From contig WRCI01000075.1 in NCBI GenBank assembly GCA_009784145.1, positions 1 to 7,740 on the forward strand: a DNA stretch of 7,740 nucleotides, read 5' to 3'. The first letter of the stretch is position 1, and every line of letters starts with the position of its first letter. Positions 6,198 through 7,740 of the stretch are shown in pieces. The stretch comes from Methanobrevibacter sp. (GTDB lineage: Archaea; Methanobacteriota; Methanobacteria; Methanobacteriales; Methanobacteriaceae). The position numbers and the translations under genes are program-made. The notes beneath the pieces are model-generated. The model searched no databases. It was not told the origin of the DNA and saw only the letters and a program-made list of their open reading frames with translations.

Positions 6198-6253
6198 AAT
6201 AAAACCTCTTGTAAACATCCATTCCAGTAATCTTAGCCATGATAAAACTCCTT
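6168..6253 (-). repeat. 43-bp tandem duplication of the cdhE translation start
   Basis: Unit 1 (6253-6211) and unit 2 (6210-6168) match at 35 of 43 bases without gaps. Each contains an SD (AAGGAG in unit 1, AAGAGG in unit 2), a TTTTAT spacer, ATGGCTAA and ten codons. The peptides are MAKITGMDVY and MAKVTAMDVY; of five base differences in the coding part, three are synonymous (AAG/AAA, GAT/GAC, TAC/TAT). Because 43 is not a multiple of three, the two copies are in different frames. Confidence 0.93.
6190..6240 (-). other. 16-codon mini-ORF overlapping the cdhE start
   Basis: The upstream duplicate start reads ATG 6240 to TAA 6192-6190 and codes for MAKITGMDVYKRFYYG. Its SD (AAGGAG, about eight bases before the ATG) is stronger than that of cdhE. 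The last codons TAT-TAT-GGC-TAA contain the cdhE ATG at 6197-6195, so ribosomes ending the mini-ORF would finish on the cdhE start. This could be a translated leader that couples cdhE to cdhD, or a relic of a second cdhE-like gene. Translation is not proven. Confidence 0.5.
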
Positions 6254-6267
6254 ATTTTTTCTTTTAA

Positions 6268-7485
6268 TTACTCTAATTCAGCTATCCAATTGTCAATTTT
6301 TGAAGATGCTGATGAAATCGAATCTGATGGCGAATCTAAATCAGATAATGACAAAGAATCTGATGAATATTCTTTAGTAAATGTTTCACCAATTTCTCTA
6401 AGTATTTTTACTGAATCTGGGTGAAGCATCATAAATATATCTACTCCATTTAACATCATTGTAAGACCTGTAAAAATTTCCCATAAAGGTCCTCTGTAAT
6501 CTGTTGGTCCCCATTCATCTTTCCTCATCCAAGCTTCTCTTGATCCCCATGCATTAGTTGTACCAGAAGACATTGGCATTTGTAAATCAGGATCTCCTTT
6601 AAGACCACCCAATCTAGTTCTTGTGACTACATCAATAGAAAATTCTATACCATAACCAAGAGCACAAGTAGTTGGATCCATAACAATATCTTCCTGTTTT
6701 AATCCATCCTTCATTAAATACCTATTTAATGATTTTTGCATATTAACATCAGTAATAGCCCATGAAAGTACAGCATGATTATAATCCACAGCAGATTTAG
6801 CTATTTTATGATAATCCAAATCTAAATTAGCTGATGCAAGCAAACACCTTTCTCCTTCAGCTACTTCTGCTGCAGCTTCAAGTACAAGTGGATCTTTAAT
6901 TGGATCCCCAGACCCTCCAATTACAAGAGGAACATCTATCACTTGAAGTAATTCTTCAACAACTTGAGCTCCTTCTCTAGGAGATTTATCCATAACCTTT
7001 GGTCCAGTTCCAATTAAGTGTAATGTAACCATGTTTGCACCATAATCTTTAACTGCCTTTTTAGCCCATTCTCCTGGAGATTCCATAACATCCTCAAAAC
7101 GTTCTCTTATAGGGCGAGGAAGTCCAGGCATAGGAATATCAAAAACATCAAAAGTTACAACAGGAGGATTTGGTTGTGGTTCTTCAAATCTATAAAGTGC
7201 ATTTTGACCTCCAAGATATACTGGTTTTCTTGTTCCATCACCTATTTGGACTTGAGCAATTTTACCAGGATATTCTCTAATAGGTGCTTTAAACTCATCT
7301 GCTTTTAAAATAGTTTTTTCTATTGATTTTTCAGCAAATTGTTGCCTATTTAGAGTTTGTTGAACTGTTCTAGCTATAGCTGGAGCTAAAGTTATTTCTA
7401 ACTCTTCAAAATCCATTCTAAATTCTTCAAGCTCAACAGATTCCACATTTTCCAATAGCTTTAATAGCTGATCAATCTGACTCAT
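6268..7485 (-). CDS. cdhD: Acetyl-CoA decarbonylase/synthase delta subunit, corrinoid iron-sulfur protein small subunit
   Basis: A 405-residue TIM-barrel protein that partners CdhE in methyl transfer between tetrahydrosarcinapterin/tetrahydromethanopterin and acetyl-CoA synthase. Family segments are clear: YLGGQNALYRFEEPQPN (90-106), FDVFDIPMPGLP (112-123), MVTLHLIGTGP (152-162), VPLVIGGSGDPIKDP (185-199), VMDPTTCALGYGIEFS (268-283) and the glycine/tryptophan-rich WGPTDYRGPLWEIFTG (325-340). It has no Fe-S motif of its own, as expected for the small subunit. The C-terminus is odd: residues 374-395 hold 12 Ser and 4 Asp, inserted between the family-like body and a terminal KIDNWIAELE. The ATG at 7485 follows GGAT eight bases upstream. 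It is the first gene of the minus-strand unit in this window; 255 bp of AT-rich non-coding DNA lie before it. Confidence 0.96.
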   Translation of the reverse strand: MSQIDQLLKLLENVESVELEEFRMDFEELEITLAPAIARTVQQTLNRQQFAEKSIEKTILKADEFKAPIREYPGKIAQVQIGDGTRKPVYLGGQNALYRFEEPQPNPPVVTFDVFDIPMPGLPRPIRERFEDVMESPGEWAKKAVKDYGANMVTLHLIGTGPKVMDKSPREGAQVVEELLQVIDVPLVIGGSGDPIKDPLVLEAAAEVAEGERCLLASANLDLDYHKIAKSAVDYNHAVLSWAITDVNMQKSLNRYLMKDGLKQEDIVMDPTTCALGYGIEFSIDVVTRTRLGGLKGDPDLQMPMSSGTTNAWGSREAWMRKDEWGPTDYRGPLWEIFTGLTMMLNGVDIFMMLHPDSVKILREIGETFTKEYSSDSLSLSDLDSPSDSISSASSKIDNWIAELE

Positions 7486-7530
7486 AACACTACATCCTTA
7501 GTTATTATTATTTTTATCCTTATTATTTCT

Positions 7531-7542
7531 ATTTATATAAAT
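7531..7542 (-). promoter_or_regulatory. Candidate TATA box of the cdhDE-ferredoxin unit
   Basis: ATTTATATAAAT (its own reverse complement) lies 46-57 bases before the cdhD ATG. An archaeal start about 25 bases downstream would be near 7508, leaving a leader of about 20 bases with the GGAT ribosome-binding site. It is the last strong TATA-like word before the gene. Confidence 0.45.
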
Positions 7543-7543
7543 C

Positions 7544-7558
7544 ATTTAGTTACTAAAT
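7544..7558. promoter_or_regulatory. Perfect palindrome next to the cdhD TATA box, candidate operator
   Basis: ATTTAGT-T-ACTAAAT is a 7-bp inverted repeat around one base, directly upstream (on the minus strand) of the TATA box and so covering the usual TFB-recognition position. Half-sites ACTAAAT recur at 7663-7669 and 7696-7702, and TTTTAGT at 7614-7620 and 7710-7716. A dimeric regulator bound here would be expected to affect TFB/TBP loading. No regulator is identified in the window. Confidence 0.4.
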
Positions 7559-7601
7559 CAGTATTTTTTCTAATTTAAATAATTTTTATTATATTTTTTA
7601 T

Positions 7602-7740
7602 TAAATTATATGATTTTAGTATATTTTTTATATTTTTTTATAAATTTTTTACAATATAATCTACTAAATTATATAATTCTTTTATAATATTTTTTACTAA
7701 ATTATATGATTTTAGTATATTTTTTATATTTTTTTATAAA
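7602..7740. repeat. 43-bp direct repeats in the AT-rich region upstream of cdhD
   Basis: 7602-7644 and 7698-7740 are identical over 43 bases (offset 96 bp), beginning TAAATTATATGATTTTAGTA; the second copy reaches the window edge and may continue. A weaker copy starts at 7665 (TAAATTATATAATTC). The 255 bp between cdhD and the window edge contain no recognisable gene, only these repeats and the promoter elements. Confidence 0.85.

Noticed and set aside
6198..6218. Longer cdhE start at ATG 6218 (adding MFTRGFI)
   Set aside because: This ATG is an out-of-frame part of GGATGTTTAC in the duplicated start unit, and the SD at 6204-6209 would then lie inside the coding region; MAKVTAMDVYK with AGAGGT fits better.

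Overview
The window comes from a very AT-rich methanogenic archaeon, most likely a Methanobrevibacter-like member of the Methanobacteriales. The evidence is the archaeal-type CdhD and CdhE subunits of acetyl-CoA synthase/CO dehydrogenase with a linked polyferredoxin, AT-rich A/T-run intergenic DNA, SD-led genes, a DUF4330-type protein beside a polysaccharide polymerase, and a HEPN/MNT pair. Genus assignment is inference from composition and gene content.

Plus strand, 1-4124: an AT-rich flank with a 47-bp tandem repeat leads into a membrane-anchored DUF4330-like protein (276-1076) and a multi-pass Wzy-like oligosaccharide repeat-unit polymerase (1203-2711), together a probable envelope-polysaccharide pair. 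A repeat-rich spacer that triplicates the ribosome-binding site leads into an O6-methylguanine-DNA methyltransferase (2877-3353). Next is a minimal nucleotidyltransferase antitoxin (3448-3759) overlapping a HEPN toxin gene broken by one extra A in an A8 run (3752-4124).

Minus strand, 7485-4170: cdhD (7485-6268), cdhE (6197-4821), a four-cluster ferredoxin (4759-4271) and possibly a 26-residue membrane peptide (4250-4170) form one apparent transcription unit, convergent with the plus-strand genes. CdhD and CdhE are the corrinoid iron-sulfur protein that moves a methyl group between tetrahydrosarcinapterin/tetrahydromethanopterin and acetyl-CoA synthase; the ferredoxin is probably an electron carrier for it or for CO dehydrogenase. 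No cdhA, cdhB or cdhC lies within the 255 bp upstream of cdhD.

The most unusual signals are local duplications around translation or transcription starts: a 43-bp tandem duplication of the cdhE SD, start codon and first ten codons, which creates a 16-codon overlapping mini-ORF; a triplicated 15-bp SD unit before the methyltransferase gene; repeated ACTAAAT half-sites with a perfect palindrome beside the cdhD TATA box; and heptad-coding 21-nt repeats inside the polymerase gene. CdhD also carries a Ser/Asp-rich tract near its C-terminus. No tRNA, rRNA, CRISPR array or insertion sequence was recognised.
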